Shown piece after piece: positions 25,403 to 35,170 of a stretch of DNA of 64,000 bases. The notes beneath the pieces are model-generated. The model was not told the origin of the DNA, did no database searches, and worked only from the letters and a program-made list of their open reading frames with translations. The stretch comes from CAVYXK01 sp963708245 (GTDB taxonomy: Bacteria; Pseudomonadota; Alphaproteobacteria; Acetobacterales; Acetobacteraceae). Made by a program: the position numbers and the translations under genes. The DNA lies in assembly GCA_963708245.1 (NCBI GenBank), contig OY970201.1:7254001-7318000 (forward strand), written 5' to 3'. Numbering within the stretch: position 1 is the first letter of the stretch; each line of letters opens with the position of its first letter.

Positions 25403-26518
25403 ATGTCGCTGCTGAGTGCGGCACTGATCGTTCGCGACGAAGAGGGCAACCTTCCGGCTTGCGTGGCCAGCCTTGACGGCGTTGCCGACGAAATCGTCGT
25501 CGTCGATACCGGCTCACGGGACCGCACCCGCGAGGTTGCTTGGGCAGCCGGGGCTCGATTGTTCGAGTTCCCGTGGCAGGACGACTTCGCGGCGGCCCGC
25601 AATGAAGCGCTCGCCCACTGCACGGGCGACTGGATTCTCTACATCGACGCCGACGAGCGGGTCCGTCCCGGTGGGCGTGACGATCTGACACTGGCGCTGG
25701 GCGACGCAGACGCTGTTGGCCACCAAGTGCGCTTCCACGTGCGGCCTGGCTACACGCCGTACTGGGAGTTGCGGCTGTTCCGCAACCATCCCGCCATTCG
25801 CTTCACCGGGATTATTCACGAAAACATATGGCCGGCCGTGCTGCAGCTTATCAACGATGCGGGCGGACGCGTCGGTCGAGTGCCCCTCGGCATCGACCAT
25901 GTCGGCTACGAGGGCGATCAGGCAAGAAAACATGCGCGGGATCTCCCACTGCTCCTGCGACGGGTCCGGACCGACCCGGATTCGGTCTATTGCTGGCAGC
26001 AACTCGGCCACATCCACCGGGTGCGGGGCGACATCGCGGCGGCTCGCGCAGCGCTGGGCAGCGGCATCGAAGTGGTGCGGGCGAAGTCCTCGCTGGTGCC
26101 GCAAGACAGTCTGCCTTTTGTCGAGCTGGCCGTTATTGCGCTGGAAACGGGCGATCCTTCACCCGGTCCGCTGCTGGGCGAGGCCCGCGGGCTGTTTCCC
26201 GATCAGTCACACCTGGCCTGGCTCGAGGGGCGCCTGTTGCTCAGGGAGCAACGTTTCGCGGCGGCGGCTGAGCGGTTCCTTGCGCTTGCTGCGCGCGAGG
26301 ACGATGACCTGATCGACCATGCCCTTGCCTATGACGTGCGGCTGTTTGGCGCTTGGCCTCTCGCCGGACTGGCGACCTGCCGTTTCGGCGAAGCGCGCTA
26401 CGCCGAGGCGGCCGAGCTGTTCGCCGCCGCGGCACGCCGCGACCCGGAGCAGCTCGAATATCGTGTGAAGCAGGCGCTGGCCGCGCGTTTGGCAGCTGCA
26501 GCCGCGGTCAGACAATGA
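25403..26518 (+). CDS. Family 2 glycosyltransferase with TPR repeats
   Basis: 371 aa. The GT-A domain spans about 1-190: ALIVRDEEGNLPACVASL, DEIVVVDTGSRDRT, FPWQDDFAAARNEAL, then DXD-like YIDADE. Residues about 190-365 are helical TPR-like repeats. This GT2-TPR architecture includes SunS-like peptide glycosyltransferases as well as surface-glycan enzymes. It lies 30 nt downstream of the PEP-CTERM peptide gene, probably the same transcript, and its stop overlaps tail-to-tail with the PqqD-like gene by 11 nt. The peptide is an attractive but unproven acceptor. Confidence 0.85.
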   Translation: MSLLSAALIVRDEEGNLPACVASLDGVADEIVVVDTGSRDRTREVAWAAGARLFEFPWQDDFAAARNEALAHCTGDWILYIDADERVRPGGRDDLTLALGDADAVGHQVRFHVRPGYTPYWELRLFRNHPAIRFTGIIHENIWPAVLQLINDAGGRVGRVPLGIDHVGYEGDQARKHARDLPLLLRRVRTDPDSVYCWQQLGHIHRVRGDIAAARAALGSGIEVVRAKSSLVPQDSLPFVELAVIALETGDPSPGPLLGEARGLFPDQSHLAWLEGRLLLREQRFAAAAERFLALAAREDDDLIDHALAYDVRLFGAWPLAGLATCRFGEARYAEAAELFAAAARRDPEQLEYRVKQALAARLAAAAAVRQ

Positions 26519-26765
26519 GTTGCTCTTCCCGCAGCGATGCAAGGCAAGCGGCGACCTCGGCGTGCGGGGCCTCGGTCAGCTCATAGAGGTCCTGGAGTTC
26601 GTGCGCGATCGCGTCCTCATCTCTCTCGCCGTCGCACAGTTCGAGAACAATCGCCGCGGTATGGTTCAGATAATGCACCCGTTCGCGTTCGGGCTGGTGC
26701 ACCATAAAGCCTTCGGCGATCTGTTCGAGCTCGATACCCTCAACACGCCGTGGCTTCGTAGTCAT
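26508..26765 (-). CDS. PqqD-like (RiPP recognition element) protein
   Basis: 85 aa, whole-length match to the PqqD fold: GFMVHQPERERVHYLNHTAA, LCDGERDEDAIAHEL, AACLASLREEQLIV. PqqD-type proteins bind leader peptides and present them to modifying enzymes. The start at 26765 overlaps the upstream GT4 stop by 4 nt, so the pair is one minus-strand operon. No radical-SAM enzyme or PqqABCE lies nearby, so it is not the PQQ gene. Its partner may be the adjacent glycosyltransferases and the small exported peptide. Confidence 0.8.
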   Translation of the reverse strand: MTTKPRRVEGIELEQIAEGFMVHQPERERVHYLNHTAAIVLELCDGERDEDAIAHELQDLYELTEAPHAEVAACLASLREEQLIV

Positions 26766-28066
26766 TGCGTGTCTCCCGAATGCGCATCGCTGGTACCTGC
26801 CAACGTAGTGTAGAGCGACGCAAGTGTGGCGCCAACCTGTTGTTGGTCATGATGCTGGCGGACATACGCCCAACCCGCTGCCGCGAGCTGTCGGGCGCGG
26901 GGGGGATCGCGTAGCAGCGCCAGGCACGCGTCGGCGAAAGCGGCCGGCTCGTCGGCGATCAACAGATGCCTGTCATGCTCGACGGCAATGCCTTCGGCGC
27001 CGATCGTCGTGGTGACCACCGGGCGTCCGTGCGCGAGCGCCTCCAGCAGCTTTATTCGCGTGCCGCCACCGGCCCGGAGAGGAATGGGGACGAGGCCGGC
27101 TGAGACGTATTCCGCTGAGATGTCATCGACATATCCGACCAACTCGGTGCGCTGTGCACTCGCGGACCGGCGCAGCCGTTCGCTCGCCCCCGCACCGACA
27201 ATACGGAGGACTGGATCTTCACCGGCGGCGCGCAGACGCGGTAGCACTTCTTCCAGCAGCACGAGCGCTGCGTCCTCGTTCGGCGCGTATCCGAGTGTCC
27301 CGACAAACAGCAAGACACGTGTGGTGGGCGGATCCGGCAGTTTCGGCACTCGGATGGCATTGGGAAACACGGTCAATAGATCGCTGCCCAGGCGCGGGGC
27401 GAGCCGGACGCGATCCGCCTCGGACGCAACGAGGAGACGGGAGAAGCGGTTTGTCCGGTGGCCCTCGATTGCATGGAAGCGCTCGGCCTCGCGCGCTTGC
27501 ACGGCGACCGCAAGACTGTCGCCTCGCATCGCGTGGATCTGGGAGAGTTGCTTGTGAGTGTGCACATCGTCATCGTCCAGGTCGAGAACCGCGGGCACGT
27601 CGGACGCTGCCAGCGCGGTTTCGACATAAGGAACGAGGTAAAGCCGCATTACGTGGATAAGCGCCGGCGCGATGGTGGCCACGTGCGCGGCGATACGCCG
27701 GCGCAGCTCCGTGTTTGCGAAGCGGCACAGCATTGGTGTCGGCCAGGCAATCAGGCGCGCCACCACCCGGGCCGGATCCTCGGTGAGCAACGCCGGGGCA
27801 AGCGGGTCCGCCCCCAGCTCCTCGACAATAACGGATGAGGTATGTCGCCGGACGAAATCGGAGATCTCAGTTGCCGGCCCGCCGACGGGAACGACGAGCA
27901 GATGGACGGCGAAGCGCGCTGCCAGCGCTTCGAGGGTGACGCTGGCGCGCATCGCCAGACCGTTGCCCGTCTGCGCCGGCATGACCGGGGCGACAAAGAG
28001 AAGCCGCGGTCGAGCGGCAGCCTCTTCCTTGTTGCCGCATCGATCGCTATGGTTACGAGAACGCAT
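26762..28066 (-). CDS. Family 4 glycosyltransferase
   Basis: 434 aa from the ATG at 28066. GT-B fold: N-terminal RPRLLFVAPVMPAQTGNG, a middle LDLDDDDVHT segment, then the C-terminal donor domain with LLFVGTLGYAPNEDAALV, GAGASERLR, VGYVDDISAEYVSAGLVPIPLRAGGGTRIKLLEALAHGRPVV (the E-x7-E-like loop of GT4). Transfers a sugar from a nucleotide donor; acceptor unknown. Its start codon overlaps that of the divergent Anp1-like gene (GCATGC, 28063-28068), so the true start could be somewhat downstream. Coupled to the PqqD-like gene. Confidence 0.85.
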   Translation of the reverse strand: MRSRNHSDRCGNKEEAAARPRLLFVAPVMPAQTGNGLAMRASVTLEALAARFAVHLLVVPVGGPATEISDFVRRHTSSVIVEELGADPLAPALLTEDPARVVARLIAWPTPMLCRFANTELRRRIAAHVATIAPALIHVMRLYLVPYVETALAASDVPAVLDLDDDDVHTHKQLSQIHAMRGDSLAVAVQAREAERFHAIEGHRTNRFSRLLVASEADRVRLAPRLGSDLLTVFPNAIRVPKLPDPPTTRVLLFVGTLGYAPNEDAALVLLEEVLPRLRAAGEDPVLRIVGAGASERLRRSASAQRTELVGYVDDISAEYVSAGLVPIPLRAGGGTRIKLLEALAHGRPVVTTTIGAEGIAVEHDRHLLIADEPAAFADACLALLRDPPRARQLAAAGWAYVRQHHDQQQVGATLASLYTTLAGTSDAHSGDTQ

Positions 28067-28829
28067 GCACCCTGATGTTATCATACTGACGCCGATTAAA
28101 AACGCGGCGCGGCATCTCGACAGCTTCGTCGATGGACTGGAGCGCCTTACCTGGCCACGCGCACACCTCGCGCTCGGCCTCATGGAAGGCGATAGCAGCG
28201 ACGACACCTGGGCACGGCTGCAGGAGAGGCTTCCCGACCTGCGCGCGCGGTGCAGAGTGGGCGTGTGGCGGCTGCCGTTTGGTTTCCAGATTCCGCCGGA
28301 CCGTCCTCGGTGGGAGCCGGTCTACCAGATTCCGCGCCGGATCGTGCTGGCCAAGACACGCAACCAACTGCTGTTTCGAGCCCTGCGCGAGGAAAGCTGG
28401 GTGCTTTGGCTCGACGTCGATATCATCGAGTATCCTCCTGACACGATTGAGCGCCTCCTCGGCTATGAGCGGGATATCCTGTTCCCGCATCCGGTCACCG
28501 AGTACGGCGGCCCGACCTTCGACTACAATGCATGGCGCGACGGCGGGCGGACGCTCATGCACCATTTGCGCGGGGGCGACGATCTCGTCAGGCTCGATAG
28601 CGTGGGGGCGACCATGCTGCTGGTGCGTGCCGATCTCCATCGCAATGGCCTGATCTTCCCGCCTTTTCCCTATGGACCGGACCATCCGCGGGCAAGGCCG
28701 CACAACCCTCTGCTGGGCGGCCGGCGTGGCGAATTGGAAAGCGAGGGCCTCGGACTAATGGCGCTTGATATGGGGTATCAGTGCTGGGGTCTTCCGCATT
28801 TCGAAATCCTGCACGCGCGCGAGTCCTAG
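28065..28829 (+). CDS. Anp1-like (GT62-type) glycosyltransferase
   Basis: 254 aa. VIILTPIKNAARHLDSFVDG, LGLMEGDSSDDTW, then LWLDVDIIEYPPDTIERLL (DXD metal site) and PHPVTEYGG follow the Anp1 family pattern, known from fungal mannosyltransferase complexes and some bacterial loci. The FkbM gene overlaps its 3' end if started at 28781. It shares its start codon bases with the GT4 gene on the other strand. Confidence 0.75.
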   Translation: MHPDVIILTPIKNAARHLDSFVDGLERLTWPRAHLALGLMEGDSSDDTWARLQERLPDLRARCRVGVWRLPFGFQIPPDRPRWEPVYQIPRRIVLAKTRNQLLFRALREESWVLWLDVDIIEYPPDTIERLLGYERDILFPHPVTEYGGPTFDYNAWRDGGRTLMHHLRGGDDLVRLDSVGATMLLVRADLHRNGLIFPPFPYGPDHPRARPHNPLLGGRRGELESEGLGLMALDMGYQCWGLPHFEILHARES

Positions 28830-29665
28830 GTGCCGTGGCAGCGCACGCGGTCACGCGCTGCCGGCTGACGAACGGGCAAACCCTGCATCTCATCACCGAT
28901 CTCGCGGATAGTATGGTCGGCGAGGCAATACGCCGGAGCGGCTGTTGGGAGCCGACCGAGACGGCGCTGATCCAGACCTTGGTGGCCCCGGGCGATATCG
29001 CCGCCGATATCGGCGCGCATGTCGGCTATTTCACGGTGCTGCTGTCGAGATGCGTCGGTCCGGCAGGGCGGGTTGTCGCGTTTGAGCCTGAACCGGGGAA
29101 TTTCGAGCTTCTCAAGACTAATTGCATCCTCAACGGGTGCACCAACGTCGTATTGGAGGCGTACGCAGTGGCCGATCAGTGCGGTCGTGCCGAACTTTAT
29201 CTGGCGGCTGGGAACCTTGGTGATCATCGCTTGCATGCGACGCGCGGTCGATTGAGCCGCGAAGTTGCCGTTACCCGGTTGGATGACTACTGGCGCGGCA
29301 GGCGGCTCGACATCATCAAATTGGATGCGCAGGGCGTGGAGCCGGCTATTCTCGAGGGTGGAAGCGAAACGATATGTTCAAATGCCGGCCGGCTGTTGTG
29401 TTTGATGGAACTGAGTCCCGGCCTTTGCCGCGCGGCGGGGCATGAGCTGGATGCCCTGCGAGAGCTTCTCGTTAGGCTGGAGGCACGAGTATTCTCGCTT
29501 GCCGGCGGGGTTGTGGGCGGCCTGGAACCGCTGAGTGGCGCGGCACTTGCTTCTCTCTGGCGTGAGCTTCTGGCGAGTGAGGACGAAGACGCGAACGCCT
29601 CGCTGCTGCTCGCGTTCTCCAACGCCGGTTGTGAGCGCCTGCGGAGCCGTCTATCGGTATCCTGA
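28781..29665 (+). CDS. FkbM family methyltransferase
   Basis: 294 aa with the GTG start at 28781 (GGGG 5-8 nt upstream), overlapping the previous gene by 49 nt; a GTG at 28835 is the alternative. SAM-binding motif VAPGDIAADIGAHVGYFTVLLSR, FEPEPGNFELLKTN and the later IIKLDAQGVEPAILEGG are the FkbM signature. These enzymes O-methylate sugars or polyketides; after two glycosyltransferases it probably caps a glycan. Confidence 0.88.
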   Translation: MLGSSAFRNPARARVLGAVAAHAVTRCRLTNGQTLHLITDLADSMVGEAIRRSGCWEPTETALIQTLVAPGDIAADIGAHVGYFTVLLSRCVGPAGRVVAFEPEPGNFELLKTNCILNGCTNVVLEAYAVADQCGRAELYLAAGNLGDHRLHATRGRLSREVAVTRLDDYWRGRRLDIIKLDAQGVEPAILEGGSETICSNAGRLLCLMELSPGLCRAAGHELDALRELLVRLEARVFSLAGGVVGGLEPLSGAALASLWRELLASEDEDANASLLLAFSNAGCERLRSRLSVS

Positions 29666-29701
29666 GTGTTGCGGAAATTCGTGTTCACAAGGACGGAGCG
29701 C

Positions 29702-32700
29702 ATGCCAGACGGCCGCTATCGGATTGGCTTCGATATTGGCGGGACCTTCACCGACTTCATTCTGCTGGACGCGGAGCGGTCGGAGATTCGTCTGCATAAG
29801 TGCCTGACTACGCCGCGTGATCCCTCGATCGGCGCGCTCGCCGGGCTGGCCGATCTGCTCGCGGCCGCCGGCCTACGTCTGGCTGATATCGGGGACATCG
29901 TGCATGGCACGACGCTGGTGACGAATGCGCTGATCGAGCGCAGCGGAGCACGCGTGGGGCTGATCACCACGCGCGGCTTCCGCGATATCCTGGAGATGGG
30001 CACCGAGCAGCGCTACGACATCTACGACCTGTTTTTGCAATTCCCGGAACCGCTGGTGGCGCGTCGTCATCGGTTGCAGGTCAGCGAGCGGGTGGATCGC
30101 GATGGCCACGCGATTGTGCCGCTTGACGAGGCGGAAGTCCGTGCCGCTGCGCGACACCTGGTCGCCGAGGGCGTGGAGGCAATCGCGATCTGCTTCCTGC
30201 ATGCCTACCGCAATCCGGCGCACGAGCGCGCCGCGGCGGACATCATCCGCGCCGCGTACCCCGATCTCGCGGTTTCTCTTTCCAGCGAGGTCGTCGCAGA
30301 GCTGTGGGAGTATCAGCGGACCGCCACTACCTGCGCCAATGCCTACGTGCAGCCGCTGATGGCCCGTTATCTCGGTAAGCTTGAACGCGAGCTCCACGCG
30401 CGCGGATTTCACGGGGCGCTGTATCTGATGCACTCGGCGGGTGGGCTGCTGTCACCGGAAACCGCCCGAGCCTTTCCGATCCGCATGCTGGAAAGTGGTC
30501 CGGCTGGGGGCGGGCTCGCCACTGCTTTCTTCGGCGCCGCATGCGGCAAGAGCGACGTGATTTCGTTTGATATGGGCGGCACCACGGCAAAGGCCTGCCT
30601 GATCGAGCAGGGGCGTGCAGAGGTGGCGCCGATGATGGAAGCGGCGCGGGTGCACCGCTTCAAGAAGGGCTCCGGCCTGCCGATCAAGGCGCCGGTGATC
30701 GACATGATCGAGATCGGCGCCGGCGGCGGCTCTATCGCGGCGATCAATGACGTCGGGCTGCTGCGCGTGGGCCCGCGCTCCGCCGGCGCTGATCCCGGTC
30801 CGGCTTGCTATGCGCGCGGCGGCACCGAGCCCACCGTGACGGATGCCAGCCTGCTGCTCGGCTATTACGATCCGGGCTTTTTTCTGGGCGGCCGCATGGC
30901 ACTGGACCGCACCGCGGCAGAACATGCGCTGGAGACGGTCGGGACAAGGATGGGTCTGTCGGTGGTTGAGACCGCCTGGGGTATCCACCGCGTGGTGGTG
31001 GAGAACATGGCTGCCGCCGCGCGTATCCATATCGTTGAAAAAGGAAAGGACCCGCGGCGCTACGCGATGGTGGGGTTCGGTGGCGCCGGGCCGGCGCACG
31101 CGGCCGAGGTCGCGCGCATCCTCGGCGTACGTCAGGTGCTGATCCCGCCGGCGTCAGGGGCAGCGTCCGCACTGGGATTCCTCGCCGCACCCCTGTCGTT
31201 CGAGCAGGTGCGCAGCCATCCAGTGCGGCTCGGCGCACCCGGCGCGGCGGTCTCCATGGACGCGGTGTTGCATGAGCTGGAAGTGGCGGCGCGCGGTCAG
31301 CTCGTGGCGGCCGGTGTCGATGCCGCTGATATCGTTGTCGAGCGTTCCGCCGACATGCGTCTCGAAGGCCAGATGCATGAGATCAACGTGGCGCTGCCGG
31401 ACGGTGCCCTCACCGATGCGCGCATCCCCGAGATTCGCGCAGCTTTCGCGGCTGCTTATGCGGCGCGCTACACCTCGGTTTATGAGGGTGTCGGCGTGCA
31501 GGCGATCTCGTTCCGCGTGCGCTGCCGCGGTCCGCTGCCGGCTTTGTCGCTGACCGAGGCCGGCAGCGGCAGCGGCGGCCGGGCGTTGAAGGAGTCCAGG
31601 CCGGCGTATTTCGGCGACGGCTTTATCGATACGCCGGTCTATGATCGCTACGCACTCGCGCGCGGTGCGGTGATCGCCGGCCCGGCTATCATCGAGGAAC
31701 GCGAGGCGACTACCGTCATCCTGCCGGGCGACATCGCCCGCATCGATGCCAGCGGCACGATCGCCATCGATATCGGCCTGCCGGCCGCTCCGGCCGCACG
31801 CGTCACCGCCGAAACACCGCTGGCGGAGGCGGTGAAACTGATAGAGGCCGATCCGGTTTCACTCGAGATCATGTGGAGCCGGCTGGTTACGGTGGTGGAG
31901 GAAATGTGGCAGACGATCTGCCGCACTGCGTTCAGCCTGATCGTCTCCGAGGCGCAGGATTTCGCCTGCGACCTGCTGGATGCGAACGGCGAAAGCCTGG
32001 CGCATTCGCCGCGGGCGATGCCGGTATTCAATCTAACCCTGCCTCGCGCTGTGAAGGCCCTGCTTGAGAAATTCCCGCCGCACACCTTGCGTCCCGGCGA
32101 TGTGCTGATCACCAACGATCCATGGCTCTGCGCTGGTCACCTGTTCGACATCGCCGTGGTCACTCCGGTGTTCCGCAATGGTGCGCTGGTAGCGCTGACC
32201 GGTACGGTTGGCCATGTCGGCGATATCGGCGGCACGAAGGACAGCCTGCGCGCCCGCGAGATCTACGAGGAAGGCATCCAGATCCCGCTGATGATGTTGT
32301 ATCGCGGTGGTGAGGCGAACCACGACCTGCTGTCGCTGATTGGCGAAAACGTGCGCAAGCCGGAGGAGGTGCTCGGCGACATCCACTCCTTCGTCGCGGG
32401 CAATGCGCTCGGCGCCGAGCGGCTCGGCGCATTCATGGATGAGTACGGTATGCACGACCTGCGCGCGCTGGCCGAGGTCGTGCAAAGCCGCGCCGAGCGG
32501 GCCATGCGCGACGCCATCCGTGCACTGCCGGACGGCGTCTATCGCTCCGAGATTTGGAACAATCCGCTGGGCGAGAAGCTGCGGTATCCGCTGAAGATCA
32601 CCGTCCAGGGCGAGAGGGTGGAACTCGACTTTGCCGGCGCGCCGGCGCAGCTCGCGCAGGGCGGGCTGAACTGCACCTACAGCTATACGGCCGCGCATTC

Positions 32701-33520
32701 CTGCTACCCCATGAAATGCATGCTGAGCCCGGAGGTACGCAGCAACGCCGGCTGCTACCGCCCGTTTACGGTCAAGGCGCCGGCCGGATCGGTGTTGAAC
32801 TGCAACAAGCCCGCCTCGGTGAACCTGCGCACGCGGGTGGGGTGGTATATCGCGCCGAACATCTTCCGCGCGCTCGCGGAGGCGGCGCCCGACCGGGTGC
32901 AGGCGGCCACCGGGCTTCCTGTCGCGATCAACGTCTATGGGCGGGACGCGGCGGGACTGGTCTACGCCGACCATTTCTTCATGGGCGCCGGACAGGGTGG
33001 ATCAGCCCACGGCGACGGAAAGTCGGCGCTGCTCTATCCCACCTCGGCGGCGAACACTTCGGTGGAGCTGATGGAGGTGCGCGCGCCGGTGGTGGTGCTG
33101 GAAAAAAGCTACGTGACCGATTCTGGTGGTCCCGGCCGGCATCGCGGCGGCCTCGGCGTACGTACGCGGCTGCGCAAGCTGCATGATGACGGGTTGCCCA
33201 CGCTGGCTTCGATCTATCCGGAAGGTGTGGGCGTGACCGTTGAGGGGTTGGCGGGCGGGCGTCCCGGCGGCGGCGTACGCGGCGTGGTGCTCGATCCGGC
33301 CGGAGAGATCGTACATGATTGCGGTACGGGGGAGCTGGTGACCCTGACGCGCACCGACCAGATCGTCGAAGTGCGGTTGGCAGGGGGCGCGGGCTATGGT
33401 GACCCGCGCGAGCGCCCGACAGCGCTGGTGGAACAGGACGTGGCCGAGGGATACGTCTCGGCCGAATCGGCACACCGCGACTACGGGCTGCAACAGGCTG
33501 CCGGACGAGCAGCCGAATAA
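29702..33520 (+). CDS. Fused hydantoinase A/B (5-oxoprolinase-like) protein
   Basis: 1272 aa. Residues about 1-690 are HyuA/oxoprolinase-A (YRIGFDIGGTFTDFILLD actin-like ATP site, GTTLVTNALIER, SFDMGGTTAK). Residues about 710-1265 are HyuB (DPVSLEIMWSRL, GDVLITNDPWLCAGH, GHVGDIGG). Bacterial HyuA and HyuB are usually separate; fusion as in eukaryotic 5-oxoprolinase or acetophenone-carboxylase relatives. It hydrolyses a cyclic amide with ATP. I used the ATG at 29702 (GGACGGAG upstream) rather than the TTG at 29666. A transporter follows 15 nt later. Confidence 0.92.
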   Translation: MPDGRYRIGFDIGGTFTDFILLDAERSEIRLHKCLTTPRDPSIGALAGLADLLAAAGLRLADIGDIVHGTTLVTNALIERSGARVGLITTRGFRDILEMGTEQRYDIYDLFLQFPEPLVARRHRLQVSERVDRDGHAIVPLDEAEVRAAARHLVAEGVEAIAICFLHAYRNPAHERAAADIIRAAYPDLAVSLSSEVVAELWEYQRTATTCANAYVQPLMARYLGKLERELHARGFHGALYLMHSAGGLLSPETARAFPIRMLESGPAGGGLATAFFGAACGKSDVISFDMGGTTAKACLIEQGRAEVAPMMEAARVHRFKKGSGLPIKAPVIDMIEIGAGGGSIAAINDVGLLRVGPRSAGADPGPACYARGGTEPTVTDASLLLGYYDPGFFLGGRMALDRTAAEHALETVGTRMGLSVVETAWGIHRVVVENMAAAARIHIVEKGKDPRRYAMVGFGGAGPAHAAEVARILGVRQVLIPPASGAASALGFLAAPLSFEQVRSHPVRLGAPGAAVSMDAVLHELEVAARGQLVAAGVDAADIVVERSADMRLEGQMHEINVALPDGALTDARIPEIRAAFAAAYAARYTSVYEGVGVQAISFRVRCRGPLPALSLTEAGSGSGGRALKESRPAYFGDGFIDTPVYDRYALARGAVIAGPAIIEEREATTVILPGDIARIDASGTIAIDIGLPAAPAARVTAETPLAEAVKLIEADPVSLEIMWSRLVTVVEEMWQTICRTAFSLIVSEAQDFACDLLDANGESLAHSPRAMPVFNLTLPRAVKALLEKFPPHTLRPGDVLITNDPWLCAGHLFDIAVVTPVFRNGALVALTGTVGHVGDIGGTKDSLRAREIYEEGIQIPLMMLYRGGEANHDLLSLIGENVRKPEEVLGDIHSFVAGNALGAERLGAFMDEYGMHDLRALAEVVQSRAERAMRDAIRALPDGVYRSEIWNNPLGEKLRYPLKITVQGERVELDFAGAPAQLAQGGLNCTYSYTAAHSCYPMKCMLSPEVRSNAGCYRPFTVKAPAGSVLNCNKPASVNLRTRVGWYIAPNIFRALAEAAPDRVQAATGLPVAINVYGRDAAGLVYADHFFMGAGQGGSAHGDGKSALLYPTSAANTSVELMEVRAPVVVLEKSYVTDSGGPGRHRGGLGVRTRLRKLHDDGLPTLASIYPEGVGVTVEGLAGGRPGGGVRGVVLDPAGEIVHDCGTGELVTLTRTDQIVEVRLAGGAGYGDPRERPTALVEQDVAEGYVSAESAHRDYGLQQAAGRAAE

Positions 33521-33535
33521 CACACAGGGGGCAAA

Positions 33536-35170
33536 GTGAGCGAGATCGCCGCAGACAGGGTAAGGACGGGCGCGTACCCGGCCACTCACCCCCGTTTCTT
33601 CGAACCTGCCGCGCTCCTGCTTATCGCGCCGCTCTGTGTCGTCGGCGCGATTATCGGCGTGCAGCTTATTGTCACGCTCGGCATCACCGCGAACACCTCG
33701 CTGATCGGCGCGCTGGCCGGCATGGCGCTGGCACGGGTGCCGCTGGCGGCGTTCGCGCGATACCGCTCGATCCACGTGCAGAACCTGGCGCAGAGCGCCA
33801 TTTCCGCCGCCACGTTTGGAGCGGGCAACAGCTTGATGCTGCCGATCGGCATTCCCTTCGTCCTGGGCCGCTCCGATCTGGTCCTGCCGCTGCTGCTTGG
33901 CGTGTTCCTGGCGATGCTGATCGACGGCTACATGCTGTACCGGCTGTTCGATTCCGAGATATTTCCCGCGGACGGGGCGTGGCCACCCGGCGCCGCTGCG
34001 GCCGAGGCGATCAGGGCCGGCGACGAGGGCGGGCGCAAGGCCGGCATCCTCGGCGTCGGCGTCCTACTCGGCATCGTCGGAAACTGGTTGGCCGGTATTC
34101 CAATGTCGGCCTTCGGCGTCGCTTTCATCGGCAATATCTGGGCGCTGACCATGTTCGGCGTCGGCCTGCTGCTGCGCGGCTACTCCAAGCTACTGTTCGA
34201 CAATCCGCTGTTTGCTGCGGTGGTACCGGGCGGAGACCTCAACAAGGCCTATATCCCGCACGGCATGATGGTGGGCGCCGGCGTGGTCGCGCTGGTGCAG
34301 GTGGGCGTGATCATCCTGCGCAGCCGGAACGAGCCCTCGGTCATCAGCAGGCGGGGGCCGGCGCAAGTCCGCCGTTCGCTTGGTCTTGGCGCCGCGGCCT
34401 ATGTGGTGGTCGCGGTGGTGATCGCGCTGGCCGGTGGCATCATCTCGGCGCTTCCGACCGGCATGCTGGTCGGCTTCATCGTCTATGCCGCCTTCGCTGC
34501 CCTGGTGCATGAACTGATCGTCGGGCTCGCTGCCATGCATTCCGGGTGGTTCCCGGCCTTCGCCGTGGCGCTGATCACGCTGGTGATCGGCATGGTTATC
34601 GGCTTCCCGCCGGTCGCGCTCGCGCTGCTGGTGGGATTCTCGGCGGCAACCGGGCCAGCCTTTGCCGACATGGGGTACGACCTCAAGGCCGGTTTCATGC
34701 TGCGCGGCCACGGTACCGACCCGGCATTTGAGCAGGATGGGCGCCACCAGCAGTTGATTGCTGCGATGTTCGCCTTCGTGGTGGCCGCGGTGGTAGTGTA
34801 CGTCTCCTACGAAAGCTTCTTTGCCCGCAACCTGGTGGCTCCGGTCGCTCGGGTGTACGTGGCCACGATCAAGGCTGGCACATCGCCTGCCGTGGCGTGG
34901 TCGCTGTTCCTTTGGGCGATTCCCGGCGCGATTGTGCAGTATCTCGGCGGCCCACGTCGGCAGCTTGGCGTGCTGCTTGCGACCGGGCTGCTGATTCTGT
35001 TTCCCCTCGCGGGCTGGGCAGTATTGGCGGGCATCCTGTGCAGGATCGTGTGGGAGCAGGTCACGCCGGACGAACCGGAGACGATGCAGGTGTTCGGCGC
35101 CGGCGTGATCGCCGGCGATGCACTGTATAGTTTCTTCGGCTCGATGATACGGAACTTCGCCGCGAAATAA
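33536..35170 (+). CDS. OPT/YSL-type transporter
   Basis: 544 aa, GTG start at 33536, 12 or more hydrophobic segments. Marks of the oligopeptide-transporter family include FADMGYDLKAGFMLRG and the C-terminal GAGVIAGDALYSFFGS. It is 15 nt downstream of the fused hydantoinase, so it probably imports the substrate of that enzyme (oxoproline, hydantoin or a small peptide). Inner membrane. Confidence 0.78.
   Translation: MSEIAADRVRTGAYPATHPRFFEPAALLLIAPLCVVGAIIGVQLIVTLGITANTSLIGALAGMALARVPLAAFARYRSIHVQNLAQSAISAATFGAGNSLMLPIGIPFVLGRSDLVLPLLLGVFLAMLIDGYMLYRLFDSEIFPADGAWPPGAAAAEAIRAGDEGGRKAGILGVGVLLGIVGNWLAGIPMSAFGVAFIGNIWALTMFGVGLLLRGYSKLLFDNPLFAAVVPGGDLNKAYIPHGMMVGAGVVALVQVGVIILRSRNEPSVISRRGPAQVRRSLGLGAAAYVVVAVVIALAGGIISALPTGMLVGFIVYAAFAALVHELIVGLAAMHSGWFPAFAVALITLVIGMVIGFPPVALALLVGFSAATGPAFADMGYDLKAGFMLRGHGTDPAFEQDGRHQQLIAAMFAFVVAAVVVYVSYESFFARNLVAPVARVYVATIKAGTSPAVAWSLFLWAIPGAIVQYLGGPRRQLGVLLATGLLILFPLAGWAVLAGILCRIVWEQVTPDEPETMQVFGAGVIAGDALYSFFGSMIRNFAAK

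Noticed and set aside
26508..26765. PqqD-like gene as the PQQ cofactor gene for XoxF
   Set aside because: No pqqA, B, C or E nearby, 24 kb from xoxF, and coupled to a glycosyltransferase instead.
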